Shown here piece by piece: positions 16,873-25,892 of a stretch of 64,000 bases of DNA. The stretch is taken from assembly GCA_902825775.1 (NCBI GenBank), contig CADECF010000010.1, positions 101,151 to 165,150 on the forward strand. Reading direction: 5' to 3'. Each line of letters opens with the position of its first letter. Position 1 is the first letter of the stretch. This DNA comes from an uncultured Lysobacteraceae bacterium (GTDB lineage: Bacteria > Pseudomonadota > Gammaproteobacteria > Xanthomonadales > Xanthomonadaceae). The position numbers were made by a program, and so were the translations under genes. The notes under the pieces are model-generated. The model worked only from the letters and a program-made list of their open reading frames with translations, searched no databases and was not told the DNA's origin.

Positions 16873-17471
16873 CGCCAATCTTCCAGTTGTTCTTGCAATG
16901 CCTCGCGGGCGCGGGACAAATGGGTCTTCACCGAACCTTCGGTGCATCCCATGACTTTGGCCGTATCGGCCACGTTCAATTCTTCCAACACGCGCAAGGT
17001 GAAGGCCTCGCGCTGACGCCGCGGCAGTTCGCGCAAGGCTTGCGCGAGCTTGCCGTAAGCTTCGCGCCCGTCGTGGGTGCGCTGCGGATCGGGTCCTTCG
17101 TCGGCCCAGTCGATCGCGTTGTCGTCGTCGCGCGATTCCTGCGGCGCCAGCCAGCGCAGCCGGAACGTGCGCCGCCGCTGCGTGTCGACGATGCGGCTGC
17201 GCAGGATGCTCCAGAATAGCGGCGTCCATTCCGCCGTCGGACGTTCGCGATACGCCAGCATCTTCATCATCGCGTCCTGCACCGCGTCCAGCGCATCGTC
17301 GCGGTGGCGCAGGCCCAGTTCGGCGAAACGGAAGGCGCGGGTGCCGATGCCGGCCAGGAATTGCTCGATCGAAGCCGGTTCGCTCGAAGCCGGTTCGATC
17401 GAGACAGCCTCCGGCGATGCTGCGATGGACGCAGTCGTTGCGAGAGAGACCTGGCCGACATCTGCATTCAC
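16869..17471 (-). CDS. ECF-type RNA polymerase sigma factor
   Basis: A protein of up to 200 residues with region 2 (ALDAVQDAMMKMLAYRE, LFWSILRSRIVDTQRRR) and region 4 (ALRELPRRQREAFTLRVLEE then a helix-turn-helix GCTEGSVKTHLSRAREAL). The first 35 residues are low-complexity, with a repeated EPASxEPAS unit encoded by a tandem DNA repeat, so translation may begin downstream. It heads a three-gene leftward operon with the anti-sigma-like and DUF3106 genes. The regulon is unknown. Confidence 0.85.
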   Translation of the reverse strand: MNADVGQVSLATTASIAASPEAVSIEPASSEPASIEQFLAGIGTRAFRFAELGLRHRDDALDAVQDAMMKMLAYRERPTAEWTPLFWSILRSRIVDTQRRRTFRLRWLAPQESRDDDNAIDWADEGPDPQRTHDGREAYGKLAQALRELPRRQREAFTLRVLEELNVADTAKVMGCTEGSVKTHLSRAREALQEQLEDWR

Positions 17472-17496
17472 CTAGGCAAGCTTACGTCCAGCGGCC

Positions 17497-17823
17497 TCAA
17501 TGCCGCCTGTCCCAGCGCCGGTCGTAGCGCTCGCCGCGGCGGTCCCAGCGGTTGTCCGCTCGGTCGCCACGCCGGTCCAGCCGGTTGTCGATCCGGTCGC
17601 CGCGGTTGTCCAGGTGGGCGGCTCGGCGCTCATGGCCCAGGTTTTCCTGGCGCTCGGAGCGCATGTCCAGACGGTGGTCGATGCGGTCGCCGCGCCAGTC
17701 CAGGCGCTGGTCGATGCGGTCGCCATGCCGTTCCATGCGGTTCTGCACGCGGTCGCCGAAGTCGCCTGCGACGGCGCTGCCCGCCAGCAACAGCAAGGGG
17801 ACGCTCAACATCAGGATCTTCAT
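17497..17823 (-). CDS. Exported Arg/Asp-rich repeat protein
   Basis: A 108-residue protein with a clear signal peptide (MKILMLSVPLLLLAGSAVAG). The mature part is built of repeats of the form GDRIDxRLDxRG, with variants at about residues 34, 46, 75 and 82, giving a zwitterionic, charge-alternating chain with no cysteines. Function is unknown; homologous low-complexity exported proteins occur in xanthomonads. Four imperfect DNA repeats encode it, so copy number could vary. It is a single gene between the sigma-factor operon and the divergent pntAB. Confidence 0.75.
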   Translation of the reverse strand: MKILMLSVPLLLLAGSAVAGDFGDRVQNRMERHGDRIDQRLDWRGDRIDHRLDMRSERQENLGHERRAAHLDNRGDRIDNRLDRRGDRADNRWDRRGERYDRRWDRRH

Positions 17824-17956
17824 GGTCTCTCCTCATTGGGGTGGGATCGGCAGGCCTGCGAGGGTGGAAACGCCGGGCCATCGCCGCGGTTGACAAGGCG
17901 ACCCGCGGATTCACGGCCCGGTTATGATGCGGAGGACTCGAGAAGGGGAAACGGCG

Positions 17957-18253
17957 ATGAGCGACGGCTTCGTGGCGCTGTACATCTTCATGCTGGCGGC
18001 CATCGCCGGCCACGTGATCATCTCGCGAGTGCCGGTGATCCTGCATACGCCGCTGATGTCGGGCAGCAACTTCATCCACGGCATCGTGCTGATCGGCGCG
18101 ATGGTCGTGCTCGGCCACGCCGACACCACGCTGGAGAAGGCGATCGGTTTCGTGGCGGTGCTGCTGGGCGCGGGCAACGCCGCCGGCGGTTACGTGGTGA
18201 CCGAGCGGATGCTGGATATGTTCAAGTCGTCCAAGAAGCCGGAGGCCAAGTGA
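17957..18253 (+). CDS. pntAB: NAD(P) transhydrogenase subunit alpha, part 2 (membrane)
   Basis: A 98-residue protein with three transmembrane helices, matching the membrane part of the alpha subunit (domain II). Seen are FVALYIFMLAAIAGHVIISR and TPLMSGSNFIHGIVLIGAM, the latter a well-kept core segment. The start at 17957 follows GAAGGGGAAA; the first ATG of the open frame lies 33 bases upstream without such a site. The TGA overlaps the ATG of pntB, indicating coupled translation. Confidence 0.93.
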   Translation: MSDGFVALYIFMLAAIAGHVIISRVPVILHTPLMSGSNFIHGIVLIGAMVVLGHADTTLEKAIGFVAVLLGAGNAAGGYVVTERMLDMFKSSKKPEAK

Positions 18254-19641
18254 TGGAATGGCTTCCGCTGCTGGTGAAAACGAGTTACCTGGTCGCCGCG
18301 ACGCTGTTCCTGCTCGGCCTGCAACGCATGGCCTCGCCCAAGACCGCGCGCAGCGGCATCCAGTGGGCGGGCGCGGGCATGCTGATCGCCACGTTCGCCA
18401 CCTTCCTGCTGCCCGGATTGCACAACCTGCCGCTGATCGCTACCGCGCTGGTGATCGGCACGGCCGCCGCCTGGATTTCCGGCAAAAAAGTCGCCATCAC
18501 CGACATGCCGCAGATGGTCGCGCTGTACAACGGCATGGGCGGCGGCTCGGCGGCGGCGATCGGTGCGGTGGAATTGCTCCGGTTCTCGGCTGCAGGCGGC
18601 GCGCCTTCATTCACGACGGTCACTTTGGGCGTGGTCGGCGCGCTGATCGGCGCGGTGTCGCTATCGGGTTCGATCATCGCCTGGGCCAAGCTCGATGGCC
18701 GCATGGACAAGCGCTACACCTTCCCCGGCCAGCAATATTTCAACGCCGCGGTGGCGATAGCGGCGGTGGTGCTGGGCGGCATCGTGATCCATTCGCTCGG
18801 CGTGCCGGCGATCATCGCGTTCTTCATCTGCGCGCTGGCGCTCGGCGTGCTGATGACATTGCCGATCGGCGGCGCCGACATGCCCGTGGTGATCTCACTG
18901 TACAACGCGCTCACCGGCCTGGCCGTGGCGTTCGAAGGTTATGTGTTGCAGAACGAGGCATTGATCATCGCCGGCATGATGGTCGGCGCGGCCGGTACGC
19001 TGCTCACGCAGCTGATGGCCAAGGCGATGAACCGTTCGATCAAAAGCGTGCTGTTCTCCAATTTCGGCGGCGGCGGCACCATGCAGGAAATCACCGGTGC
19101 GCAGAAGCCCATCGAAGCCGGCGACGTGGCCGCGATGATGGCCTACGCCGAGCGCGTGGTGATCGTGCCCGGTTACGGCCTGGCGGTCGCGCAGGCGCAG
19201 CACAAGATTTGGGAATTGACCCAGAAACTGATCGAGCGCGGGGTCAAGGTGAAATTCGCGATCCATCCCGTCGCCGGCCGCATGCCCGGCCACATGAACG
19301 TGCTGCTGGCCGAAGCGGGCGTGCCTTACGACCTGATCGCCGACATGGACGACATCAACCCCGAGTTCGCCAATACCGACGTCAGCCTGGTGATCGGCGC
19401 CAACGACGTGGTCAATCCGGTCGCCAAAACCGACCCGGCCAGTCCGATCTACGGCATGCCGATCCTGGACGTGGTCAATTCCAAGAACACCATCGTCATC
19501 AAGCGCGGCAAAGGCACCGGTTTCGCCGGCATCGAGAACGCGCTGTTCTACGCCGACAACACGCGCATGCTGTACGGCGACGGCGCCGATATGGCGGCGG
19601 CATTGGTGAGCGAGTTGAAGGCGCTGGACGGCGGGCACTGA
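18253..19641 (+). CDS. pntB: NAD(P) transhydrogenase subunit beta
   Basis: A 462-residue subunit with about eight or nine transmembrane helices (1-260) forming the proton channel with PntAB, and a C-terminal NADP(H)-binding domain III. Key segments are NGMGGGSAAAIGAVELL, GGADMPVVISLYNALTG, the Rossmann-like VIVPGYGLAVAQAQH, HPVAGRMPGHMNVLLAEA and IGANDVVNPVAK. The complex couples proton flow to NADPH formation from NADH. The ATG overlaps the pntAB stop by one base. A much longer in-frame ORF extends upstream through the repeat-protein region but has no coding support. Confidence 0.95.
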   Translation: MEWLPLLVKTSYLVAATLFLLGLQRMASPKTARSGIQWAGAGMLIATFATFLLPGLHNLPLIATALVIGTAAAWISGKKVAITDMPQMVALYNGMGGGSAAAIGAVELLRFSAAGGAPSFTTVTLGVVGALIGAVSLSGSIIAWAKLDGRMDKRYTFPGQQYFNAAVAIAAVVLGGIVIHSLGVPAIIAFFICALALGVLMTLPIGGADMPVVISLYNALTGLAVAFEGYVLQNEALIIAGMMVGAAGTLLTQLMAKAMNRSIKSVLFSNFGGGGTMQEITGAQKPIEAGDVAAMMAYAERVVIVPGYGLAVAQAQHKIWELTQKLIERGVKVKFAIHPVAGRMPGHMNVLLAEAGVPYDLIADMDDINPEFANTDVSLVIGANDVVNPVAKTDPASPIYGMPILDVVNSKNTIVIKRGKGTGFAGIENALFYADNTRMLYGDGADMAAALVSELKALDGGH

Positions 19642-19663
19642 GCCCGCCGTCCGTCCACACGGT

Positions 19664-20131
19664 TCAGTGTCCGCGCGGGTAGCAGATCTCGCCGGTGACT
19701 TCGGTGGTGATCACGCCGCTGGCGCGCAAGCCGCTGACGAAGAAATAGCCCGTTGCGCCGGCGTAGTCGCCGGTGCCTTCGACGATCGCCTGATGCGCGG
19801 TCACCGCGCCCGGCACGGTGATGCCGGTTTCGCGCATGAACAGATTGCCCTTGTTGGTGTAGTACTCGAACGGCCCGCTGTAGGGGAACGAGTTGGGCGA
19901 TCCCGATGGCGGCGTGCCGCTGCTGTCGCCGCGGAAGTAGGTGGTGCCGTTGAGACCGTTGTTGCCGTCGATCTCGCCCAGGAAACACGAAGAATGACCG
20001 GGTTTGCAGCCGGTGGTGGACGAAATCTCCACCAGGTCGGCACGCACGCGTTTGCAGCGGGTGTCGTCGGCATTGGCCGCGGTGGCGGCCAGCAGGGATA
20101 CGGCGATCAGTGTTATGCGCGCAAGTTTCAT
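19664..20131 (-). CDS. Exported protein of unknown function
   Basis: A 155-residue protein with a signal peptide (MKLARITLIAVSLLAATAANA). The mature part has four cysteines, three in the first half (TRCKRV, GCKPGHSSC) and one at the C-terminus (EICYPRG), suggesting disulfides, and a beta-rich pattern with VEGTGDYAGATGYFF. That motif recalls allene oxide cyclase-like/dirigent beta-barrels, but the similarity is a visual impression only. The start is the Met directly before the signal peptide, preceded by AGGAGAG. Neighbours give no functional clue. Confidence 0.7.
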   Translation of the reverse strand: MKLARITLIAVSLLAATAANADDTRCKRVRADLVEISSTTGCKPGHSSCFLGEIDGNNGLNGTTYFRGDSSGTPPSGSPNSFPYSGPFEYYTNKGNLFMRETGITVPGAVTAHQAIVEGTGDYAGATGYFFVSGLRASGVITTEVTGEICYPRGH

Positions 20132-20282
20132 GAGGCTCTCCTGCGTTGGGAAAGCGAAAGGTCGGATGCGGTTCGATGCGACGGCGATCGCCGTCGTGCG
20201 CAAAACTAGGCGCGCGCTTCGCATAGCGCGAGCGCCAATTTCCGGGAACACGTCGGAGCCAATGCCGCCGTCGGCGCCTTCG

Positions 20283-21056
20283 TCAGGCGTAGGAAGGGAC
20301 GCGCCTGGCCGTCGCCGCACTGCCGACGGCGCCGCCGATGATCCACGCGGCTCCGCACAGCGCCACCGCCATGAACAGGCTGGTCGCTTCGCCCTGGTTG
20401 CCGGTATCGGCCGCCACGCGCGGCACGTGCAGGATGAGCGCCCACGAAGCGTACATCGCGCCCGCCAGCGTCGCCGCCAGTCGCGCCAGCACGTTGCTCA
20501 TGATCGCCAGGCCAGCGCACAGATGCGCGGCGCCGGTGAAATAGGCCAGGAACAACCGGGCCGGAATCCACGCCGGTATCAACGAAGCGACGATGTCCGG
20601 ATAGATGAAGTGCGTCGCCGCGAACACCGGCAACGAAATGCCGAACAGCCAGCGCCCGATCGCGGTCGTCGTGGCCGCATGCTTCGGCCGCCATCCAAGG
20701 CCGGCAGCGAGTGCCAGCGCCGCGCCGGCGAACGCCAGCGGTTCGAACAAGCGCACCCACGAATAGCCGACGTGGACGTTCTGCAGCAGGATCGGCAGGT
20801 GGATCGTCGCGCACGCCAACAGCATCAGCGCGGCGAGGCCGAGTGCGGCGACGCGCGGGGTCCTGCGAAACAGCATCCCCAAGCCGCACAGCAGCAGCGC
20901 GGCGCCGCTGGCGAGCGCGATCGGCGCATGGCCCGGCAGATCCGCCGGCAACGGCTGCAGCCCCGACACGTATTCGCCGAAAAACAGGCTGATCGCGCCG
21001 ATGGCGGCGATGGCCAATCCCAAAACCCAGCGGCCGGCGTTGCTCAGTCCGTTCAT
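20283..21056 (-). CDS. DoxX-like multi-pass membrane protein
   Basis: A 257-residue integral membrane protein with seven to eight hydrophobic helices. It has the DoxX-like pattern ATHFIYPDIVASLIPAW followed by LFLAYFTGAAHLCAGLAI, a feature of the DoxX/DUF417-type families. No enzymatic motif is visible and the role is unknown. It lies 60 bases downstream of another membrane protein gene in the same direction, so they may form an operon. Confidence 0.7.
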   Translation of the reverse strand: MNGLSNAGRWVLGLAIAAIGAISLFFGEYVSGLQPLPADLPGHAPIALASGAALLLCGLGMLFRRTPRVAALGLAALMLLACATIHLPILLQNVHVGYSWVRLFEPLAFAGAALALAAGLGWRPKHAATTTAIGRWLFGISLPVFAATHFIYPDIVASLIPAWIPARLFLAYFTGAAHLCAGLAIMSNVLARLAATLAGAMYASWALILHVPRVAADTGNQGEATSLFMAVALCGAAWIIGGAVGSAATARRVPSYA

Positions 21057-21116
21057 GGCAGTGCTCGCTCCGGGAGTGGATTTATGCGTGCAGCCCGCAT
21101 GCCGGCGGGACCTTGC

Positions 21117-21602
21117 TTACGAAGCCGACAACGCCTTGCGGGCGAAGAAAGCGCACATCACGCCGAACACCGCATGCATGACGATGCTGCTGACGATCCA
21201 CGCCGCATTGTCGAACTTGGCCATGCCCGCCGCGGACAGCGGCAATACGACGAAGTTCATCACCGCATAAAGCACAAGGCCATAGAGCAGACCGAGCGCG
21301 ATCGGCCGGCGCACCAGTTGCGGATGCTTGCGCGCAATCAGGTAATAAACCACCACCATCGTCGTGGCGATGAAGTAATGCAGCGCCGCGCCGAGCGCGG
21401 CCGACGTCGCGCCGCCTTCCCGGCTGGCATCGCCGAGCACGCCCCTGGCGATCGACTGCAGGATGCCGGTCAACGTGGCGCCCTTGGACACCCAGAAAAC
21501 GTAGGCGAAAACCAAGTCCAGCGTGCCCAGCGCGAATCCGCCCAGCAGCAGATGGAACAGTGGGCCGCGCGATCCGGTACGGGGCAGGGCGTCTGCGTTC
21601 AT
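21117..21602 (-). CDS. Small membrane protein, paralogue of the 25.9 kb gene
   Basis: A 161-residue protein with four predicted membrane helices. The line LDLVFAYVFWVSKGATLTGI, the helix LHYFIATTMVVVYYLIARKH and the loop RRPIALGLLYGLVLYAVMNF correspond position by position to the protein at 25893-26396, so these are paralogues. The layout recalls YagU/DUF1440-like proteins, which is a tentative family call. It lies between a DoxX-like gene and the terminator of a TonB receptor gene and is probably co-transcribed with the former. Confidence 0.7.
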   Translation of the reverse strand: MNADALPRTGSRGPLFHLLLGGFALGTLDLVFAYVFWVSKGATLTGILQSIARGVLGDASREGGATSAALGAALHYFIATTMVVVYYLIARKHPQLVRRPIALGLLYGLVLYAVMNFVVLPLSAAGMAKFDNAAWIVSSIVMHAVFGVMCAFFARKALSAS

Positions 21603-21670
21603 CGCGTCTTCTCCAGGCGGTGGTGGCGGTCGGCGCCGAGCATATCAATCAGCCGCGCGGACGGCACGAC

Positions 21671-21708
21671 AAAAAAGCCCCGCAGCCGACAGGTCTATCG
21701 GCTGCGGG
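21671..21708 (-). terminator. Rho-independent terminator of the TonB receptor gene
   Basis: On the minus strand the stem CCCGCAGCCGA pairs with TCGGCTGCGGG and is followed by GCTTTTTTG. It starts 55 bases after the receptor stop codon, separating that gene from the small membrane protein downstream. Confidence 0.9.
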
Positions 21709-21762
21709 AGGTCCGGGGGTTACCACAATGGCACCATGAATGATGCTCTTCTCTTTCCTCGA

Positions 21763-24700
21763 TCAGAAGTCGTACTGCACCATGAAGCGGACCGTGCGCG
21801 GGTTCTGGAACGACAGCGGCAGGAAAGCCACATCCAGGCGCGCGCCGGACGAAGCGTCCTCGACCTGCTCGTTCACCGAGGTCACCTCGCGCGAGTTGAA
21901 GACGTTGAAGATATCGACCTTGAACTGCAGCCCTTCGGCGAAGTTCGGACGATAGGCCACGTTCAAGTCGAAGGTACGCGTCCACGGCAACCGGCCTTCC
22001 GTGCCGCGCGGGGTCGGAATGCCGTCGCAGCGGAAGAACGACGAACCGTAAGGGTGCGTGCCGGTCGGACTCGGCCAAGGCGATAGCACGCCCAGGCAAT
22101 TCTTCGGCCGGCCGGATTGCACGATCAGGTTCGCGCCCACCGACCATTCGTCGGTGATCTCGTAATTGCCGAACAGCTTCAGGCTGTGGCGCCGGTCGTT
22201 GGGCAGATAGCCGTAGCTGTCGACCGCGAGCTCTTTGTAGTCGAAGTCCTGCGTCACGTTGGTGTCGGCTTGGCCGATATCCGATTTGACGCCGCCTTCG
22301 GTGTTGCCCTTGCTCTTGGCGTAGGTATACGAACCTTGCAGGAACAGCTTGTCCCATTTGCCGTCGAAGAAGATCTCCAATGCCGAGTACGTGCGTTTGG
22401 CTTTCGGGCTGAGCAGCGCGCCGGGCACCGTGGTTTCCTTCAGATTGCCGTCGCCGTACAGATCGGTCAGGAACACCGCGTCCGCACCGGGGTTGAAGAT
22501 GCGGCAATAAGGGAAACCGGAATTCGGAAGAGCGGCGGTGCGTCCGTCCGGACCCAACCAGCTGCCGTCGTCCTGCTGTTCGAAGCCCTCGGTGGTCAGG
22601 ATGGCGGTGTAGTCGCAGTTGTCGTCGATCGCCGCCTTCAGGTCGCGGAAGATGGCCCGGATGCCGATCGCGAAATTGTCGTTCAACGCTTTCTGGAAGC
22701 CCAGGATGTATTCGTCCTGGTACATCGGATCCAGGTTCTTCGCCGCGATCGTCTGCGGATTCTTGGCGGTGCCGAATTCGCCGTTGACGTAGCGGAACGA
22801 ACTGGTCGGACCGCGTTCGCCCGGCGCAGAACCGTCGGAGATATCGGTCATTCCCGTCGGTGCGCCGGTGACCGGGTCGAATCCGGTGTAGAAGAATTCC
22901 TGGCGCGTGAACAACGATGCGCTGGCGCCTCGCACGGCTACGGTCGCCGTCAGCGGCAGCGCGTAACGACCGGCGTTGCCGAACACTTTGAACGAGGAGT
23001 CTCCGTTCACGTCCCACGAAAAGCCCAGGCGCGGACCGAACTGGTCCTTGATCTCGACGTAGCTCTGGCCCTGTCCGTTGAGATTCTCGAAACTGTCCCA
23101 GCGTGCGCCGAGATAGGCGATGAAGTTGTCGGTGACGTTCCAGCTGTCCTGGATGTAATAGGCTTTCTGCTCGACCTTGACCACGGCGCCCTGGTTCACG
23201 ATCTGCTCGCGGACGAAATCGACCTCGTCGCCGGTATTGGGTTCGTCGTCGGGGCCGTTGTCGGTGCGGTAGCTGAAGATGCGGCCGCCTTCGAACGAGC
23301 CGCCGTCGACGGACTCGAAATCGTCCACGTCGACGCCGAAGCGCAGCAGGTGATCGCCCAGCTGCCACTCGGCATCGATGCGGTATTGGTCGCGGGTGTC
23401 TTCCGCATCGCGGCGGGTGATGTTGGCGCCGGTCAGGTTGCAGGTGCTGGCGCGCGTGCCGTCGATGGCCTGGCGGTAGCCGGGACGCAGATCGAGGATG
23501 TTCGGGCAGCCGCTGGCCGGCACGTTGATGTCGCCGCCGTACGACACATCCAGGCCGCTCGCGGTGCGCAGGCGTTGCGCGCGCGAGAAGGTGCTGTGCC
23601 CAGCGAGCGCCGACAGTGTGAAGTTGTCGGTCAGGTAGCCGGTGTATTTCAGTACGTAGTTGTCGCCGCCCTGTTCGGTGAAAGCGGTGCCCAAGAAGTC
23701 CTTCCGGTTGAGCACGCCTTCATCGTTGAGGAAGATGTCGCTGTCGGTGTCCTGCTTGTCGGAGAACGCGGTCAATTCCAGCAGGTGGTCGTCGGTGATG
23801 TTCCAGTCCATCTTCAGCAGCCAGTTCGGGGTTTCCGTCTTGGCGCTGTTGTTGGTGAGGATCTGGTTGTTGTTGAAGGTTTCGTTCTCGCGCCGTCCGA
23901 ACGACACCAGGCCGTAGGCGAACAACTTGTCCTTGATCAGCGCGCCGCTCGCCCACACCGAAGCCACCGCCTGCCACTGGCTGTCCTTGCTGTTGTCCTC
24001 GAACAGCGTGCCGTCGGTCATGTAGACGGATTTTCCGTCTTCGCGCAGGTCTTCCGGTTCCCAGAAGATATTGCCGCCGGCGTGGAACTCGTTGGTGCCG
24101 CGCTTGGTGATCATATTGATCACGCCGCCCAGAGAACGGCCGAATTCCGCGCCGTAGCCGCCGGTCTTGACCTGCTGCTCGGCGACCGCTTCGAATGGAA
24201 TCTGGGCGAAGTTGAGGCCCTGGAACGAGTTGGTGATGTTGAAGCCGTTGACGTAGTACTGGTTCTCGGCCACCGACGAGCCGCCGAACGAAGCCAGGTT
24301 GCCGAACGCCGCATCGCCGCGCACGGTGCCCGGCGCCAGCAGCGCGACGCTGGTGGCGTCGCGCTGCACCGGGATCTTGGCGATCTGTTCGGCGGTCAGG
24401 ATGGTGGTGGACTCGACCGAGGAGACGTCGATCGGGTTGATCGCGCCGGTGCCGATCACCGTGACCGTATCCAGGGTCTGCGCATCGCCGCTGGCGCTGA
24501 CGAAGCTCACGTTGGCGGAGGTGCCGACGCTGACGCTGGCGTTGCGGGTGCTGGTCGAACCGTCCGCGCCTTTGCGGGTGACGGTGTACTGGCCGATCGG
24601 CACCTGCGACAGGCGATAGCTGCCGTCGCCGCCGACGGTAATGGTGCGCGAATAGCCGGTCGCTGCGTTTTCGATGGTGATGGTGTCGCCGGCGACGGCG

Positions 24701-24816
24701 CGGCCGGCGACGGCGCCGGCGGTATTGGTCTGCGCTTGCAGGCCGCCGGTGAAGCAAAGGCCCAGCGCCAGGCCTAGCGCGCTGCGGCGGAATATCTGTC
24801 GATGATGTTGTGACAT
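21763..24816 (-). CDS. TonB-dependent receptor, Oar-like, with carboxypeptidase-regulatory N-domain
   Basis: A 1017-residue outer membrane protein. After a signal peptide (about 1-29) comes a carboxypeptidase regulatory-like domain (about 30-105: ITIENAATGYSRTITVGGDG, QVPIGQYTVTRKG), then a plug domain (about 120-270: QIAKIPVQRDATSVALLAPG, RSLGGVINMITKRGTNEFHA) and a 22-strand barrel ending in Phe (RFMVQYDF). This order is typical of Oar-type receptors abundant in xanthomonads, with ligands often peptides or complex polymers. The start is chosen at the Met before the signal peptide. The gene is flanked by a terminator and is probably monocistronic. Confidence 0.9.
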   Translation of the reverse strand: MSQHHRQIFRRSALGLALGLCFTGGLQAQTNTAGAVAGRAVAGDTITIENAATGYSRTITVGGDGSYRLSQVPIGQYTVTRKGADGSTSTRNASVSVGTSANVSFVSASGDAQTLDTVTVIGTGAINPIDVSSVESTTILTAEQIAKIPVQRDATSVALLAPGTVRGDAAFGNLASFGGSSVAENQYYVNGFNITNSFQGLNFAQIPFEAVAEQQVKTGGYGAEFGRSLGGVINMITKRGTNEFHAGGNIFWEPEDLREDGKSVYMTDGTLFEDNSKDSQWQAVASVWASGALIKDKLFAYGLVSFGRRENETFNNNQILTNNSAKTETPNWLLKMDWNITDDHLLELTAFSDKQDTDSDIFLNDEGVLNRKDFLGTAFTEQGGDNYVLKYTGYLTDNFTLSALAGHSTFSRAQRLRTASGLDVSYGGDINVPASGCPNILDLRPGYRQAIDGTRASTCNLTGANITRRDAEDTRDQYRIDAEWQLGDHLLRFGVDVDDFESVDGGSFEGGRIFSYRTDNGPDDEPNTGDEVDFVREQIVNQGAVVKVEQKAYYIQDSWNVTDNFIAYLGARWDSFENLNGQGQSYVEIKDQFGPRLGFSWDVNGDSSFKVFGNAGRYALPLTATVAVRGASASLFTRQEFFYTGFDPVTGAPTGMTDISDGSAPGERGPTSSFRYVNGEFGTAKNPQTIAAKNLDPMYQDEYILGFQKALNDNFAIGIRAIFRDLKAAIDDNCDYTAILTTEGFEQQDDGSWLGPDGRTAALPNSGFPYCRIFNPGADAVFLTDLYGDGNLKETTVPGALLSPKAKRTYSALEIFFDGKWDKLFLQGSYTYAKSKGNTEGGVKSDIGQADTNVTQDFDYKELAVDSYGYLPNDRRHSLKLFGNYEITDEWSVGANLIVQSGRPKNCLGVLSPWPSPTGTHPYGSSFFRCDGIPTPRGTEGRLPWTRTFDLNVAYRPNFAEGLQFKVDIFNVFNSREVTSVNEQVEDASSGARLDVAFLPLSFQNPRTVRFMVQYDF

Positions 24817-25325
24817 GTCGCAGGTTCTCCCCGGAATCGGTGGATGTGTATGCAATGCCGTCACGGGCCCATGCACGAAGGAATTCGGCCGGACTGGCGC
24901 ATCGGTGGCCGCGGGCCGCAATGAGCTGCGTTGCGAGTGCGGGCGGCGCGATGCGCTTGCCGGTCGCGTGACGCGTTAAAAATTAGTGACGCGGCGTCGG
25001 TGCGGCCAGAGCCAGTTGCTCTTCGCGCAGGGGAACCAATTCACGGTTGTGTGGAATCGCTCACGCGTATGCTTCCCGAATGCGGCCAAAATCGTCATCT
25101 CGGCGGGATCCGGCGACTTCGCCTTGCTCTCTGTAGAGCGGGGCTTGCCCCGCTGCTCTTGCTCTTCGCAAGTGCGAATTCATTCGTACGCTTTTCGGCG
25201 TATCAAGAGTGTGCGAATGAATTCGTACCTACCTGTGTAGGGCGGAGCCTGCCTCACTGCGCTCGGGACCCCTGTCGCTTCGACACTTGGATGCAACGCG
25301 ATAGACCAAAACGCCTCTTAGCGAA
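24817..25325. repeat. Intergenic region upstream of the TonB receptor, with repeats
   Basis: The first 300 bases presumably carry the receptor promoter, but no confident element is seen. From 25128 to 25255 there are a GTAGAGCGGGGCTTGCCCCG palindrome and an inverted pair of the GTGCGAATTCATTCG(C/T)AC family, the same family as at 43.8 kb. No gene is supported. Confidence 0.7.
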
Positions 25326-25654
25326 AATCCGCAAAAGCCGCGTCACCCAACTGCGACGAATCAAAATCTAATACCTGCGTAAGAAGGTCAACCACGACGA
25401 AAGCATGAGTGCTAGCAGGCTTTCAGCTCATGCGAATCACATAAGCTTCGGGCCCTTTCTTTACTCCGGGCATCCTGCCCTCCGCCCTGCGGGCCGGCTT
25501 CGCCGTTCGCGCCGCTCCTGCGGCGCAGTGGTTACTTTCTTTGGGCCAACAAAGAAAGTGACCCGCGCGCAGCGCGGAAGCTCTTTTCCATGGCGCGAGT
25601 CGCTGCGCAATTCACCGGCTACAGCGGGCCTGGGCGAAGAGCGAAGTCACTGGA
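25326..25654. repeat. Long intergenic repeat, copy A (about 329 bp)
   Basis: This block is nearly identical to 37228-37579 and in the same orientation. Shared stretches include ATCAAAATCTAATACCTGCG, CATGAGTGCTAGCAGGCTTT, CTTCGGGCCCTTTCTTTACT and the hairpin GGTTACTTTCTTTGG...CCAACAAAGAAAG followed by CCATGGCGCGAGTCGCTGCG. A short open frame inside it (25405-25683) has no sign of being a gene. It ends in more palindromes (25670-25810) of the CGTCATCCC and GAGCGGAGCTTGCTCCGC families. Confidence 0.9.
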
Positions 25655-25892
25655 TCCACGCCTTCGCGGGGATGACGGCTTAGGGGCAAGAGCAACATAG
25701 GCCCCAGCTTTCGCTGGGACGACGGTTTAGGGGCAAGAGCAGCGGAGCAAGCTCCGCTCTACAGGGCAAGCAGTAGCAGCGGAGCAAGCCCCGCTCTACA
25801 AAGCTGGAGCGAGGTCGCTGGAGGACATGCCGCTGATGCGGCATGTCCTGCGGGCCCTCTGTTGGGCCGATGTCCGCTCAGCGCCGCGCGAA

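Noticed and set aside
17497-17823. Possible CRISPR-like array
   Set aside because: The repeats are imperfect, have no spacers and encode a continuous reading frame with a signal peptide.
22117-24777. An 886-residue frame antisense to the Oar-like TonB receptor
   Set aside because: It has no recognisable domain or ribosome-binding site and mirrors the receptor codons.
25405-25683. A 92-residue ORF inside the long repeat copy A
   Set aside because: It lies wholly in repeat sequence, is not preserved in frame in copy B, and has no ribosome-binding site.
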